Shown here one piece after another: positions 1 through 7,558 of a stretch of 64,000 bases of DNA; the first letter of the stretch is position 1, and every line of letters begins with the position of its first letter. Both the position numbers and the translations under genes were made by a program. The notes below the pieces were generated by a model. It made no database searches and was not told the DNA's origin. It worked only from the letters and a program-made list of their open reading frames with translations. This DNA comes from Geotalea sp. SG265. Lineage in GTDB: Bacteria; Desulfobacterota; Desulfuromonadia; Geobacterales; Geobacteraceae. The stretch spans positions 1 through 64,000 of the forward strand of contig NZ_JAKZFT010000009.1 in NCBI RefSeq assembly GCF_022808985.1. Reading direction: 5' to 3'.

Positions 1-118
<118 letters not shown>

Positions 119-128
119 TTTAATTCAG

Positions 129-162
129 AAAAGCCCCTTCTGTTCTCAGTCGGGGCTTTTTT
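129..162 (+). terminator. Rho-independent terminator of the rRNA operon
   Basis: aaaagcccc (129-137) pairs with ggggctttt (152-160), followed by further T residues. It lies 11 bases after the 5S gene. The 146 bases from here to the end of the convergent hydrogenase operon hold no recognisable gene. Confidence 0.85.
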
Positions 163-308
163 ATATCCATAAAACCGCTCTCTCCTACTCCCTTAGCACA
201 AAACTCTAACCGTATTTTCTGCCCCATTACACCCCACTGACCTTCCTCGTATACTTCCGTCGGTAAAAACGGCAAACTATTTTCCTGACATTACCCATGT
301 TCCGCCTT

Positions 309-1586
309 CTATAGCCTTATTACATGCACCGCGCAGGATATGCAGGGATCATAAGTTCTGACCAGCCTTTCCAGCCTGAGTTTTAGCTCCTCTTCTTCTG
401 CTCCCTCCATTGCCTTCGCCAAATACAGCAGGTCCCGCTCCATGGCTAATTGATTTATCGCAGTAGGGGTTACGATGTCCGCAGCAGTACAAAATCCGCT
501 GTTATCGAAAGCGTAACTGTGGATGAGGACTCCTCTGGGTGCTTCCGTTACGGCGGTGCCCCTTGCGGCATGCTGTGGTGCATTGATAAGAGGGGGCTCG
601 GCTCTTTTCGTTGTATACGACAGAACCTCAATTATTTCCATGGCTGCCTCTGCGGCATGAATTAGCTCGATGGCCTGGGCGAGATTGTTGTACCACATGT
701 CGCCCTGCCTAATGCCAAGCAGCCGGGCGAGGGCCGCTTGAGCCTCTGCTGCCAACTCCATTTCCAGATTCAACCGGGCTAATGCCCCGACTACAACTAC
801 CTCATTGCCGAAGGTGCTGATCTTCCCGTGGGAGTGTCCACTGATGCGTTCCTTCAGGGCGTTTGTGTAATCCGCGTCCCGAGCACTTCTTCCCGTGCTC
901 GTGACGAGCTTGTCGCCGAAAAGCGGCTCAGTCGTTCCTCCTTTGATGCCCAGATAAATCGGAGTCGGCAACTGCGGCCCCGGCGTTGCAAAAGATGCAA
1001 AGAGCTCGGCTGTGCGTACCGTGTCGGCCAGGACGGATTCCAGGCCTTGCCGCAGTCGTAGCATATCTTTGCTCCCCAGTTTTCGCCCCATGCCGCCGAT
1101 CTTGACGTTTACCGGATGGATCAGCCTCCCGCCAACGGTCTCCTGGATATCGTTGCCCACCGCTTTGATCTTCAGGCCCACCTTGAGCAGGTCCGGTGCC
1201 TGTCGTGCAAGGTCTGCAAAGCCGGCGGAATTGAAATAATCGGGCAGAGCCAGGCAGAAAAGATGCAGAGCATGGCTTTGGATATGCCCCCCCAGGACGA
1301 TGAGGCGGCGGTAGAGTTCTGTCTCCTTCGATACCTGGACGGCAATGGCTTTCTCAACGGCCTGCAAGGCCGTAACCCGGTGGATGGTTGAACAGAGGGA
1401 GCAGATCCGGCAGATAATGTCGGGGATTTCCGTATAATGCTTGCCGAGCAGAAGCCCCTCGAACAGCCGGGGGGATTCCACCAGTGCCAGTTCGACCCGG
1501 TCCACGCGTTTGCCGTCCATAAAAACACGGACAGCGCCGTGGCCTTCCACCCTGGTTAAGGGCTTTACCTCAATAACGTTGCCCAT
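309..1586 (-). CDS. hydA: [NiFe] hydrogenase large (alpha) subunit, cytosolic group 3b-like
   Basis: This 425-residue protein carries the Ni-Fe active site of a soluble bidirectional hydrogenase. The N-terminal ligand motif is RICSLC (C62, C65), and the C-terminal ligand motif is DPCISCAVH (C415, C418). The four residues after H421 (VIRL) should be the tail removed by a maturation endopeptidase. The glycine usual in the first motif (RxCGxC) is serine here. The length fits the short large subunits of group 3 enzymes. It is the last gene of hydB-hydG-hydD-hydA, and its ATG lies inside the end of hydD (17-bp overlap). Group 3b is inferred from the AsrA/AsrB-like partner subunits. The name hydA follows the sulfhydrogenase scheme; other schemes use shy or hyh. 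Confidence 0.9.
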   Translation of the reverse strand: MGNVIEVKPLTRVEGHGAVRVFMDGKRVDRVELALVESPRLFEGLLLGKHYTEIPDIICRICSLCSTIHRVTALQAVEKAIAVQVSKETELYRRLIVLGGHIQSHALHLFCLALPDYFNSAGFADLARQAPDLLKVGLKIKAVGNDIQETVGGRLIHPVNVKIGGMGRKLGSKDMLRLRQGLESVLADTVRTAELFASFATPGPQLPTPIYLGIKGGTTEPLFGDKLVTSTGRSARDADYTNALKERISGHSHGKISTFGNEVVVVGALARLNLEMELAAEAQAALARLLGIRQGDMWYNNLAQAIELIHAAEAAMEIIEVLSYTTKRAEPPLINAPQHAARGTAVTEAPRGVLIHSYAFDNSGFCTAADIVTPTAINQLAMERDLLYLAKAMEGAEEEELKLRLERLVRTYDPCISCAVHVIRL

Positions 1587-2325
1587 TGTCCCACTCCGGA
1601 TAAAAGCGGCGTAACCTGCTGTTGATTTCCTCCCGGCTGAACCCCTTTTCCACTAGCAAGTCGATTTCTGCGGCAACATTGGCCTCGGTCGCCGGCCCTC
1701 TGCAGCCTTCGCAGGCCACTGAAACTGCAGGACAGCGGGCATTGCACCCCGACTGAATCAGCGGGCCCAGGCAGAGTTCATTTTTTTCGATGAGCAAGCA
1801 GAGATTTTCCCTGTTGCGGCACTCGGTACAGACCGGATAACCGGGAAAAACCGGCAATGTGCCGTGAAGGAGGGAGGCGAGGACCTGCATTACCTGGTTT
1901 GTTTCGGGAGGACAGCCGGGAACGGCAAAATCCACCGTGACGAATCGGCTCAGCGGACCCGGAGGAAAGGTCTTTACGGCATTGGCGAAATTGCCGTAAA
2001 CTGCCTCGGTAAGCTCCAGGCGTGGCTGGTGGTTTTTCATGGCAGCAATCCCTCCCCAGAGGGCACAGGTGCCGATGCCAACCAGCAGCCGGCTGCGGCT
2101 GCGCAAATTAAGGAGGATCTCCAGGTCGCCTGGCGTCGAGACGGCGCCTTCCACGAAAGAAACTTCAAGGCTGCAACAATCGTCATTTTCCGACCTTCCC
2201 ATGGGAAAGTAGGCAAAGTCGAACATTTCCGCCAGCTGGGGCAGCTCTTCTTCGCAGTTGAGCAGGGTTAGCTGACATCCTGAGCAGGCCGTCAATCCTG
2301 CAAAGGCAATGACTGGACGGTTCAT
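1570..2325 (-). CDS. hydD: [NiFe] hydrogenase small (delta) subunit
   Basis: This 251-residue iron-sulfur subunit relays electrons between the Ni-Fe site in HydA and the flavin/Fe-S subunits. The N-terminus has the proximal cluster motif TACSGCQLTLL. It is followed by GTCALWGG, the loop PGCPPE, and a cysteine-rich C-terminal half (VCTECRN, then further cysteines around CNARCP and CEGC) that should hold additional clusters. There is no Tat signal, as expected for a cytosolic group 3 enzyme. Its start overlaps the hydG stop by 4 bases and its end overlaps hydA by 17, so the genes are translationally coupled. Confidence 0.88.
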   Translation of the reverse strand: MNRPVIAFAGLTACSGCQLTLLNCEEELPQLAEMFDFAYFPMGRSENDDCCSLEVSFVEGAVSTPGDLEILLNLRSRSRLLVGIGTCALWGGIAAMKNHQPRLELTEAVYGNFANAVKTFPPGPLSRFVTVDFAVPGCPPETNQVMQVLASLLHGTLPVFPGYPVCTECRNRENLCLLIEKNELCLGPLIQSGCNARCPAVSVACEGCRGPATEANVAAEIDLLVEKGFSREEINSRLRRFYPEWDNGQRY

Positions 2326-3155
2326 AAGGCACCCTCGATCCCTTTGAGCGCACTATAGGGAAAGACCGGACCGTCGATGCAGCAGAGGTCCTGCCCTACG
2401 GCGCAGTGGGCGCAGCGCCCGAGACCGCATTTCATGCGTCTTTCCAGACTCAGGAGAATGCGCTCTTCCTTAAAGCCCAGGGTCTTAAGCTCCCCCACAA
2501 GGCATTTGTATAGTGCCGGTGGACCGCAGACGGCGGCGTAGCTTCTCTCAGCAGTTATAATAGCGCCCTGAAGCAGGTCGGGCAGCAGACCGATGTTGCA
2601 GGAGGTCTTTCCGGTCTCGTCTTCGGGGGCGAATTCCACCGTCACCATGAATTTGATGTTGCCGGTGCAGGCCATATCCTGCAATTCCTGGCGCAGGAAC
2701 AGGGCGGAAGGCTCTTTGGCGCCATACATGAAGGTAATGGCGCCGAAGCGTTGTCTGTGCATCACCAGATAGCTGAGCAGGGAATGGAGCGGCACGATGC
2801 CCAGTCCCCCGGCCAGAAGAAAGAGATCCTGTCCTTCCATTTGTTTCACCGGAAAGCCGTTGCCGAAGGGGCCGCGGACATGGACATAATCCCCCGTCTG
2901 CAGGGTATGGAGTTTTGCCGTGACATGCCCGGCCTTTCGGATGCACAGCTCGATGACACCATCGTCACCAGGCAAGTTGACGGGTGAAAAGGGAGCTTCT
3001 CCGGCACCGGCTGCAGAAATCTGGAGAAATTGGCCGGGAACAAAGCTGAAATTGCTGCTTACTGTGCCGGTGTCAAGCTGCAGACTGAAAAACAGGATGT
3101 CCGGTGCCAGCGGCTTCATCGCGAGGATCACTGCCGGCACCGGGGTCTCGATCAT
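2322..3155 (-). CDS. hydG: Hydrogenase gamma subunit, FAD/NAD(P)-binding oxidoreductase
   Basis: This 277-residue flavoprotein is related to AsrB and the dihydroorotate dehydrogenase electron-transfer subunit. It passes electrons between NAD(P)(H) and the Fe-S clusters. An FAD-binding barrel comes first, with RGPFGNGF near residue 90, then a nucleotide-binding motif GGLGIVPLHSLL. The C-terminal four-cysteine [2Fe-2S] motif reads CGLGRCAHCAVG followed by LCC. The start at 3155 (MIETP) was chosen because GGAGG sits 9 bases upstream. An ATG at 3161 would leave only 3 bases, and the longer open frame overlaps hydB. Whether NAD or NADP is preferred cannot be read from the sequence. Confidence 0.85.
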   Translation of the reverse strand: MIETPVPAVILAMKPLAPDILFFSLQLDTGTVSSNFSFVPGQFLQISAAGAGEAPFSPVNLPGDDGVIELCIRKAGHVTAKLHTLQTGDYVHVRGPFGNGFPVKQMEGQDLFLLAGGLGIVPLHSLLSYLVMHRQRFGAITFMYGAKEPSALFLRQELQDMACTGNIKFMVTVEFAPEDETGKTSCNIGLLPDLLQGAIITAERSYAAVCGPPALYKCLVGELKTLGFKEERILLSLERRMKCGLGRCAHCAVGQDLCCIDGPVFPYSALKGIEGAL

Positions 3156-3184
3156 GGGCATTTCCCTCCGTTGCGGTAATGGAC

Positions 3185-4177
3185 TCACGCCGGCTCCTCC
3201 CCGAACAATTCCAGTAGATCGATCCCCACCGGGCAGACTGCGCGGCATCTGCCGCATCCGACACACGAGATGACATCTCTCAGTGGTCCGAAGCCGTAGT
3301 ATTTATGGAGAAAGCGGTAGTGGAAGCGCTCCTGCCTTGTTTTTCTGAAATTGATACCCCCGGCGATTTCTCCATGGGCCTTGAAAAGGCAGTTATCCCA
3401 CTCCTGGACCCGCTCTCCCGTTTGTCCGTCGATAGCTCCGTATTCGCGCACGTCCACACAGTAACAGGTGGGACAGCACAGGGAACAGGCTCCGCAGGAA
3501 AGGCACCGGCCGGCAAAGTCGTCCCAAAGCGTACTCCCTTCGAACATCCGCCTTTTCCCTACGGCATGGCAGATCCGTCTGGCTGTTTCGGCGGCCTCTG
3601 CTGGCCTGGTTTCTGCACCGGCGGTTCCCACAATATCGGCTGCCCAGGAAATGATTTCCTCTCCCCGCCTGCTCCCCGTACGAATCCTGAACCCGCTGTC
3701 TTGCCTGGAGAGGAATAAATCAAAGGGTACCGCTGCTGCCGTCGGACACACCCCAACATCTCCGCAGAAGCAGTATTCATCGGACTCGCATGATATTCCT
3801 ACCAGCACCAGCCGTTCACGTCTGCTTGCGTACAAGGGGTCGGGCCGGTCGTCGAGAAAGACGCGATCAAGATAGGCGATGCCTGCCAGGTCACAGGGAT
3901 GGAGTCCGAAGAGCAAGATTTCGTCACCTGGCGTTTTTGCCGGAGTATAGCCCTCTGTAGGTGCATAGTGCAGGATTGGCGATTGGGGGGGGAGGAGATA
4001 CTTCTTCGGGGGGAGGAGGGTCCGTTGATAGTTCAACTGGAGGAGATCAGGGGATGTTACGGGATTGAAAGAGAGCACTCCCAGATCATTAAGGGTCGGG
4101 CCATGGAGGGTACCGATCTGCATCAGGCGGACAAGGAAGGAACCGAGTGCATTATATGTCAGAAACGTTTCTGCCAT
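3185..4177 (-). CDS. hydB: Hydrogenase beta subunit, two [4Fe-4S] ferredoxin-type protein
   Basis: This 330-residue protein resembles HydB of sulfhydrogenases and AsrA of anaerobic sulfite reductase. The C-terminal third holds two cluster motifs: CLSCGACSLCCPTCYC around residue 225 and CVGCGRCRAVCPVG near residue 305. The N-terminal part contains LFGLHPCDLAGI and CESDEYCFCG, typical of the family. It should wire the HydD clusters to the HydG flavin. It is the first gene of the operon, with GGAGG 4 bases before the ATG and a promoter at 4201-4228. Subunit order and lack of export signals support a soluble H2:NAD(P) enzyme, and sulfur reduction is possible as a side activity. Confidence 0.87.
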   Translation of the reverse strand: MAETFLTYNALGSFLVRLMQIGTLHGPTLNDLGVLSFNPVTSPDLLQLNYQRTLLPPKKYLLPPQSPILHYAPTEGYTPAKTPGDEILLFGLHPCDLAGIAYLDRVFLDDRPDPLYASRRERLVLVGISCESDEYCFCGDVGVCPTAAAVPFDLFLSRQDSGFRIRTGSRRGEEIISWAADIVGTAGAETRPAEAAETARRICHAVGKRRMFEGSTLWDDFAGRCLSCGACSLCCPTCYCVDVREYGAIDGQTGERVQEWDNCLFKAHGEIAGGINFRKTRQERFHYRFLHKYYGFGPLRDVISCVGCGRCRAVCPVGIDLLELFGEEPA

Positions 4178-4200
4178 ACAACCTCCGCGTCATCCCTGTA

Positions 4201-4228
4201 ATTCTAACGCTAAATCTGCGGCAGACAA
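4201..4228 (-). promoter_or_regulatory. Sigma-70-like promoter of the hyd operon
   Basis: On the minus strand TTGTCT (4228-4223) and TAGAAT (4206-4201) are separated by 16 bases. This places the transcript start a few bases before the hydB ribosome binding site. Found by eye; no transcript data. Confidence 0.45.
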
Positions 4229-4249
4229 TTTTTTAGCGGCAAAGAACAG

Positions 4250-5770
4250 TCAGTGTCCCGCTTGGTGGTAAAGAGCGTCTCCCTGTTGTTCGTTTACCCT
4301 GATGCCGTACTTGTCCAGGAGTTGTCCTGTTGTCAGCCAGAGGGTGGTGATTGCGTTGTTGTAATCCACAAGTGCGCGGATCTGGTTATTTTGGGCGGTC
4401 ACCAGGTCATTTTCCACGTCGAGTACATCCTTGGTGGTGGCCAGTCCTGCTTGATTCTTCTTGATGAAAGCCTTGAGCCGTTCTTCGGCAAAAGCTCTGC
4501 CCCGGTCCGTCACTTCCAGTTGCTTGTAACTTGCCCTGAGACCCCGTATGGCAGTCCGCACGTCATTAGCAATGTTTGATTCCAAGGCTCGCAGCTGGGT
4601 CTGGGTCTGTTCCAGTGCCAGTTTACTCTTGATATAGTCATTCTCTGCAGCCCGGTTGCCCAGAGGATAGGAAAATTGCAGCCCCACCCCCCAAACGGGA
4701 TAGTCGGCCGAGCCGATGTGATCCAGCCCGGTGGCGTAGCTCTTGTCGAGACTGGTGAGGGAAACGCTGGACTTCAGGGCAAGATCGGGGAGGGTCCGGT
4801 TGCGAAGTGCCCGAGTCTGGAGTTCCCTGCTCTTTACGCCGGCCCGCTGGGCCTGCAGTTCCGGCCGCGTTGCAAAGGCCAGCGTCAGCGCTTCATCTTC
4901 CTTGACCGAAAACTTTTCCTTGGTGGGGAGGTCCACGGGGATGATATCCTGGTTCCCATTCAATTGCAGCAACACCCGGATTCTGTCCATCTGGTCGCTT
5001 AAAGCATGTTGTGCATCGATGATGTCCTTTTCCCTGGTGGCGACGCCGAACTCGGCATTTAGTATTTCCATGGCCGGCAAAACCCCTGCCTTGACCCTTC
5101 CTTCGGTGTCGGAGAGGATCCGTTGGGCCAGGGTGAGGGATACCTTTTTTACTTCCAGGTCTTCACGCAGGCTGTAAAGCCGGTAGTACTCGTTCAACAC
5201 CTGGGAGACCGTATCACTCAGCCTGGTCCTGAACGTATCCAAGGAGCCTTCTTTGGCCAGGCTGGCAACATTGATGGCCAGCTCGGTGTTTTCCCTGCCG
5301 AAGTTTTTCAGCAGCGGCTGGCTCAGGGAAAGGGCCAACTCCGACTGGTAATAGTCGGTAAGCGATCTTGCGGGGTCGAAGTTGTTGTGGTACCAGATGT
5401 TATTGAAGCCGGCCGCCACGGTGCCACCGGTGGGCAGGAGCTGGCTGACGCCGGCATCCAGTTCCATTGATCGCTGCCTGACAATCCCGGTCCCGGTTAT
5501 GACCGCTGTGGATGATACCGTGGTGGAGTTATTGTAATTGACCAGCGCATTGAGAACGGTGTCGTAGATGCCGGAATTCCTGCGTATGTCGGCCTCGGCC
5601 ATGGCAGGGTTATAGAGCTCGACTTTGACGTCCAGGTTGTTTTCTGCAGCCCGTTTGATGGCATCACTTATGGAAAGATTCAATGCTCCTTCCTCGGCTG
5701 AGGCTGTGGCGGCAGCGCAAAAACAGGCTGAACAAACGGCGGCGAGCAGGATTGTACTCTGGAGTCTCAT
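4250..5770 (-). CDS. TolC-family outer membrane efflux protein
   Basis: This protein of about 506 residues has a signal peptide (RLQSTILLAAVCSACFCAAA) and the two-fold repeated coiled-coil/beta pattern of TolC-type channels, for example LNLSISDAIKRAAENNLDV early and LAQRILSDTEGRVKAGV mid-protein. TolC proteins form the outer-membrane duct of tripartite exporters. No periplasmic adaptor or inner-membrane pump is adjacent, so its partners are unknown. The ATG at 5770 is preferred over an in-frame GTG at 5785 because AAGGA lies 7 to 8 bases upstream. It ends 73 bases before hydB on the same strand and has its own promoter at 5849-5877. Confidence 0.85.
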   Translation of the reverse strand: MRLQSTILLAAVCSACFCAAATASAEEGALNLSISDAIKRAAENNLDVKVELYNPAMAEADIRRNSGIYDTVLNALVNYNNSTTVSSTAVITGTGIVRQRSMELDAGVSQLLPTGGTVAAGFNNIWYHNNFDPARSLTDYYQSELALSLSQPLLKNFGRENTELAINVASLAKEGSLDTFRTRLSDTVSQVLNEYYRLYSLREDLEVKKVSLTLAQRILSDTEGRVKAGVLPAMEILNAEFGVATREKDIIDAQHALSDQMDRIRVLLQLNGNQDIIPVDLPTKEKFSVKEDEALTLAFATRPELQAQRAGVKSRELQTRALRNRTLPDLALKSSVSLTSLDKSYATGLDHIGSADYPVWGVGLQFSYPLGNRAAENDYIKSKLALEQTQTQLRALESNIANDVRTAIRGLRASYKQLEVTDRGRAFAEERLKAFIKKNQAGLATTKDVLDVENDLVTAQNNQIRALVDYNNAITTLWLTTGQLLDKYGIRVNEQQGDALYHQAGH

Positions 5771-5848
5771 GAATAATTCCTTCACTGATGTGCCAAAAGC
5801 AGCAATCGGAAAGGCGGGAGTTTCCTCCAGCTTCCCCGGCAGTGCTCA

Positions 5849-5877
5849 TTTTTAGCGATAATTAAGGAAACTGTAAA
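5849..5877 (-). promoter_or_regulatory. Sigma-70-like promoter upstream of the TolC-family gene
   Basis: On the minus strand TTTACA (5877-5872) and TAAAAA (5854-5849) are 17 bases apart, about 80 bases before the start codon. The match is moderate. Confidence 0.35.
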
Positions 5878-6010
5878 GGGTATTTTTTGCGGCTGGCGAT
5901 GAGCTCATATGGGCCACCGCCCAGGTGCTGAGGAAGATCGTCCGTGTCGGCGGCAACTTGGCCCGCGTCGAGGCTGATCGGAACAGAAGTACGTCCGTAA
6001 AAATGAGCCG

Positions 6011-7135
6011 TCAGAAAGGTGCTAGCCAGATCTTGTAGAAGCTGTACGGTGCCACGTGTCTGTCCGTACCGTGGTTGAACCGCGCCGTCAGGTTTATCTG
6101 CGAATCGGTGAAGTACAGATACCGTTCCGGTGAAATACTTATGCTGTCAGGCCAGTGGAGATGCTCATCTTTGACGATGGTGGTGATCCCACCCCGGGGA
6201 TGATATATCTTTACAGCGTTTTCTTCCAGTGCGGTGAATAGAACATTGCCGCTCCCGTCCATTTCCATTCCATCCACCCCTCCGGTTTCCGCCACCTTTT
6301 CCACATTCGCAGCCAGGTCAGCCTCAGGGATATTGAAATCATTCAGATACCTGGTGTGGATGCGGTAGAGGGTTTTGGCGGTCAAGGCATGGTAATAGAG
6401 ATACTGGGACTGCCTGTCCAGGGCAATGCCATCCACATGGATCTGCGGTACATTGCCCCTTTCGTCGCGCAGCTCCTTACCGTCGATTACCGGGACATAG
6501 CCTGCCTCCGCCTTGGTGGAGGGATGATCTGCCAGTGCCCGTCGCGTTCGGCCGCTATTCAGGTCGATAACGATGATGGCTCCCGTGCCCGATTCGGTGA
6601 CGTAGGCAATGTTCTTCTCCGTGTCGACGCGCAGGTCGTTCAGGTATCCCTCTCTGGGCAGTATCTTCTTGTCGAAGGGGATGACCCGTTCCGTGGTACC
6701 ATCCTTCAGGTTAAACCGCACGAGTTTCGCCCCTCCCGGCACCACCCCTTTGAATGCTGGGGATGCGGCATCCACAACCCAGAGAAAATCGGCATCATCG
6801 ACGACGACGCTTTGGACGCAAATGAAATGTGCTTCCGGATGGGCTGCTTCCGTCGCTCCCCAGCTGTTCCACGTTTCATCGGGGAAAGGTCGCATAGCGC
6901 CATCGGCGAAAACCTCCACGACCGAATAACGGGGGGATGACTGCCAGCGGGGGAAGCTTACGAAGATTCGTCCATTGCGGGAAACGGCGATGCCGGTGGG
7001 CTGGTCGGTGAAATAGGGGTAGCGGAAGAGCGCCGCTCTGGTGATAGGGGTGGGGGCGGCGGTATTGGTTGGCGGATTCGTGGTGCATGCGGTGAGTACT
7101 GCCAGCAGCACAAGGTAGACTGGCAATTTCCCCAT
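6011..7135 (-). CDS. Lipoprotein of the major royal jelly protein/Yellow family (six-bladed propeller)
   Basis: This 374-residue protein begins with a lipoprotein signal (MGKLPVYLVLLAVLTAC, lipobox LTAC, C17) followed by a Pro/Thr linker. The body resembles MRJP/Yellow and SMP-30-type propellers: TGIAVSRNGRIFVSFPRW, LWVVDAASP, LNDLRVDTEKNIAYVTESG, VDGIALDRQ and WPDSISISPERYLYFTDSQ each fit one blade. Bacterial members are envelope proteins of mostly unknown substrate, so no reaction can be assigned. GGAGG sits 6 bases before the ATG. The gene is divergent from the small gene at 7264, and a promoter is visible at 7172-7199. Confidence 0.8.
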   Translation of the reverse strand: MGKLPVYLVLLAVLTACTTNPPTNTAAPTPITRAALFRYPYFTDQPTGIAVSRNGRIFVSFPRWQSSPRYSVVEVFADGAMRPFPDETWNSWGATEAAHPEAHFICVQSVVVDDADFLWVVDAASPAFKGVVPGGAKLVRFNLKDGTTERVIPFDKKILPREGYLNDLRVDTEKNIAYVTESGTGAIIVIDLNSGRTRRALADHPSTKAEAGYVPVIDGKELRDERGNVPQIHVDGIALDRQSQYLYYHALTAKTLYRIHTRYLNDFNIPEADLAANVEKVAETGGVDGMEMDGSGNVLFTALEENAVKIYHPRGGITTIVKDEHLHWPDSISISPERYLYFTDSQINLTARFNHGTDRHVAPYSFYKIWLAPF

Positions 7136-7171
7136 GGTGGCACCTCCTGGTAATGGCGGGTGTTTGGAAAA

Positions 7172-7199
7172 AGGATAGCTGAATCCGGCGACCTTTCAA
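7172..7199 (-). promoter_or_regulatory. Sigma-70-like promoter in a divergent spacer
   Basis: On the minus strand TTGAAA (7199-7194) and TATCCT (7177-7172) are 16 bases apart, reading toward the MRJP-family gene. Just beyond it, TGCGAC (7206-7211) and GTCGCA (7219-7224) form an inverted repeat between the divergent genes. It could be an operator. Confidence 0.35.
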
Positions 7200-7263
7200 A
7201 TAGTTTGCGACGTATTGTGTCGCAGTCATGTGGTTTAGTAATAAAAAACGATGGAGGTGCCGC

Positions 7264-7527
7264 ATGATATACATCACCAACGACAGCATGGGACAGGCCG
7301 TTTATCTGGAGCTGCACAAAAAGGAACCGCGCAGGCGAGCCGGCGGAGTGGAACATGTTTTTGACGGACTGGTGGGTAATGGGGTGACGGAAGTTCCCGT
7401 TAAGGTGCGAAGCTGGCAGGACTACCTGGAGATCGCCTTCGGCGGCAGCCGGCTCTTTCAGACGGTGGAGGAGAAAACCCTGCGCAGGATCATGGGAGAC
7501 GTGGTGCGGGAGTTGGTCGTGGCGTGA
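7264..7527 (+). CDS. Small hypothetical protein (87 aa)
   Basis: I do not recognise this family. The start at 7264 (MIYITNDSMG) has GGAGG 6 bases upstream; an in-frame ATG at 7228 lacks one. The protein is soluble-looking and mixed alpha/beta, with a basic stretch HKKEPRRRAGG, an aromatic motif WQDYLEIAFGGSRLFQ and a helical C-terminus KTLRRIMGDVVRELV. There is no signal peptide or membrane segment. It diverges from the MRJP-family gene and converges on the response regulator gene, 31 bases away. The strong ribosome binding site supports a real gene. Confidence 0.7.
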   Translation: MIYITNDSMGQAVYLELHKKEPRRRAGGVEHVFDGLVGNGVTEVPVKVRSWQDYLEIAFGGSRLFQTVEEKTLRRIMGDVVRELVVA

Positions 7528-7558
7528 TCGTGGCGGAAAAAGGGAGAAGAGGAACTGA

